From an uncultured Chitinophagaceae bacterium (GTDB lineage: Bacteria; Bacteroidota; Bacteroidia; Chitinophagales; Chitinophagaceae): a stretch of 14,242 nt of DNA. The notes beneath the pieces are model-generated. The model saw only the letters and a program-made list of their open reading frames with translations. It searched no databases and was not told the DNA's origin. The translations under genes were made by a program, and so were the position numbers. The stretch spans positions 1 through 14,242 of the forward strand of contig CAIMKO010000173.1 of the NCBI GenBank assembly GCA_903841915.1. The letters are read 5' to 3'. Below, piece after piece: positions 12,537 to 14,242 of this stretch (its first letter is position 1; every line of letters begins with the position of its first letter).

Positions 12537-14242
12537 ATGAAAAAAATTCTTCTATCAATTGCTTTAGTGCTTTTCATATTCCGCACCTATGCGGATGAAG
12601 GCATGTGGATCCCGCTTTTATTAGGCGAACAAGTTTACAAAGACATGGTGAAAAAAGGTTTGAAACTGAAACCTGAACAATTGTACAGCATCAACCAATC
12701 TTCCATTAAAGATGCCATTATCATTTTCGGGGGCGGATGTACCGGCGAGATCGTTAGTGACAAGGGTTTGATCTTTACTAACCATCATTGTGGTTATGAT
12801 GCCATCGCCAATGCATCAACTGTTGAACACAATTATTTAAAAGATGGGTTCTTTGCTGCCGATATGAGCAAAGAGATACAATCTAAAATATCTGTTCGTT
12901 TTTTGAACAGGATCGAAGATGTTACTCAAAAAGTAATGGATGCTTTGGGTAAGACCGAAGGCATGGAAAGAGCACAAAAATTAATTGCCGCACAATCATC
13001 CATTGTAAAAGAAGTTGTTGGTGCTGATGAATTCAAGGCAGCGGTAGTGGTTAGTTTGTTTAAAGGCAATCAATACTTTTTGTACGTTTACGATGTTTTT
13101 AAAGATGTTCGTTTAGTAGGTAATCCTCCTGAAAGCATTGGCAAATTTGGCGGTGATACCGATAATTGGGAATGGCCAAGACATACCGGTGATTTTTCGG
13201 TATTTCGTGTGTACATGAGCAAAGATGGAAAGCCCGCAAACTACAGTGCAGATAACGTTCCGTTGAAACCTAAACATTTTTTACCTGTAAGCATCAAAGG
13301 TTTTAAAGATGGTGACTATAGTATGATATTCGGTTATCCCGGCAGCACCAACCGCTATGAAACTTCTTTCGGTGTTAAGTTAAGTACCGATATCAATAAT
13401 CCTACGCTAGTGAAGCTTCGTGACATGCGTTTGAAATATATGTTTACTGAAATGATGAAAGATCCTGCCATTAAATTACAACTCGCTTCCTCTTATGCTT
13501 CCATCGCCAACTACTGGAAATTCTATGACGGCGAAACAAAGCAATTATTGAAATATGATATATACGGGCAAAAACAAAAAACAGAAACCGACTTTGTTTC
13601 CTGGGCAAAAGGAAAGGCCGAGTACGAAAATATCTTTACTGATTATCAGAAAAACTATGAAGCATGGAGACCATATGCCACACAAGCCATGTATATGAGA
13701 GAAGGGATCATGGGTTGTCCGTTATTGGCCTACACGGCAAGCTGGAGCGGATTGGAACAAGTTCTCAGTAAAAAAGATGCAAGTAAAGAAGATATTGCTA
13801 AAGCCATCAACAATGCAAAAGCTGCTAGAGAAAACTTCCTGAAAGATGAAAACAAAAAAAGCGATCAGAATATTCTGGCTTCTGTGCTGATGATGTACAA
13901 TACCGATATTGCTAAAGAACAGCAGCCTGCAGGTTTTTATGAAAGCCTGTTTAAAAATTTCAACAGCATTGATGAAAGCCCGTATAAAAGATATACTGCG
14001 GATGTTTTTGAAAACACCATGGCATTCGATGGCAATAAATGGAATGATTTTATAGCAAACCCAACCCTTGCAGCTTTACAGGCCGACCCTGCTTATAAAA
14101 CAACAATGGCTTTTGTAAAAAACTGGAATCAGAATTATTTACCGAAAAATCAGGCTTTCGTAAATAAGAACAATGATTTGGGCAGAGAATACATGAAAGG
14201 TTTATTCGAAAAAGAACCAGCAAAAATGAAAGGCACTTATCC
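12537..14242 (+). CDS. S46-family dipeptidyl-peptidase (DPP7/DPP11 type), 3' end outside window
   Basis: The frame from the ATG at 12537 stays open to the window end, 568 codons of an expected roughly 700-720. It begins with a signal peptide MKKILLSIALVLFIFRTYA, cut before DEGMWIP (residue 20 onward), the usual mature N-terminus of this family, so the enzyme is periplasmic. The chymotrypsin-like fold shows the catalytic-His segment FTNHHCGYD (80-88, H84 likely catalytic) and the catalytic-Asp segment GGDTDNWEWPRHTGDFSVF (205-223, D219 likely). The Ser nucleophile (GNSGSP-type motif) and the S1 residue that separates DPP7 from DPP11 specificity both lie beyond the edge, so specificity cannot be assigned. 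S46 enzymes remove dipeptides from the N-terminus of peptides. That fits the peptide carriers at the other end of the window, though they are not linked in an operon. Confidence 0.93.
   Translation, partial: MKKILLSIALVLFIFRTYADEGMWIPLLLGEQVYKDMVKKGLKLKPEQLYSINQSSIKDAIIIFGGGCTGEIVSDKGLIFTNHHCGYDAIANASTVEHNYLKDGFFAADMSKEIQSKISVRFLNRIEDVTQKVMDALGKTEGMERAQKLIAAQSSIVKEVVGADEFKAAVVVSLFKGNQYFLYVYDVFKDVRLVGNPPESIGKFGGDTDNWEWPRHTGDFSVFRVYMSKDGKPANYSADNVPLKPKHFLPVSIKGFKDGDYSMIFGYPGSTNRYETSFGVKLSTDINNPTLVKLRDMRLKYMFTEMMKDPAIKLQLASSYASIANYWKFYDGETKQLLKYDIYGQKQKTETDFVSWAKGKAEYENIFTDYQKNYEAWRPYATQAMYMREGIMGCPLLAYTASWSGLEQVLSKKDASKEDIAKAINNAKAARENFLKDENKKSDQNILASVLMMYNTDIAKEQQPAGFYESLFKNFNSIDESPYKRYTADVFENTMAFDGNKWNDFIANPTLAALQADPAYKTTMAFVKNWNQNYLPKNQAFVNKNNDLGREYMKGLFEKEPAKMKGTY

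Overview
The window is typical Bacteroidota chromosome, most likely from the Chitinophagales/Chitinophagaceae. The signs are low GC, A/T-rich gene leaders without Shine-Dalgarno sequences, promoter boxes of the TAnnTTTG type, an S46 dipeptidyl-peptidase, and RodA/PBP2 variants of the Bacteroidota kind. The family placement is inference. I see no tRNA, rRNA, CRISPR array, insertion sequence, integrase or phage gene. Nearly everything is chromosomal housekeeping or envelope biology, and I found no convincing wholly new system.

Layout. (1) 1-403 (minus) is the N-terminal part of an OPT-family oligopeptide transporter, divergent from (2) 497-1933 (plus), a POT/PTR-family proton:peptide symporter. 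A strong terminator follows. (3) 2010-3305 (plus) is purD, whose start lies directly on a promoter-like box. (4) 3306-3612 is a gene-free 307-bp stretch with a long hairpin built of 7-bp units, a second short hairpin and the mreB promoter. (5) 3613-9773 (plus) is the cell-elongation cluster mreB-mreC-mreD-pbp2(mrdA)-rodA. It is interrupted by a terminator-like hairpin between mreB and mreC and by a 237-bp spacer before pbp2 with a GC-rich palindrome and its own promoter. The mreB and pbp2 promoters have the same geometry to the base. (6) 9816-10601 (plus) is a metallo-beta-lactamase-fold hydrolase, ending in a terminator that also serves the converging operon. (7) 12323-10630 (minus) is a three-gene operon: an ECF sigma factor, a one-TM probable anti-sigma factor with three YFExL motifs, and a small secreted LTxxE helical protein. 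(8) 12537-14242 (plus) is an S46 dipeptidyl-peptidase cut off by the window end.

How they work together. MreB, MreC and MreD organise the elongasome, RodA polymerises glycan strands and PBP2 crosslinks them. The sigma/anti-sigma/LTxxE operon looks like an envelope-stress or surface-signalling module, but its signal and targets cannot be read from sequence. The S46 peptidase releases dipeptides in the periplasm, and the POT and OPT carriers at the other end of the window are plausible importers, so the window carries much of a peptide-scavenging route although these genes are not one operon. The most useful leads are the internal regulation of the mre cluster, the heptamer hairpin after purD, the likely leaderless purD start, and the repeat architecture of the anti-sigma protein.
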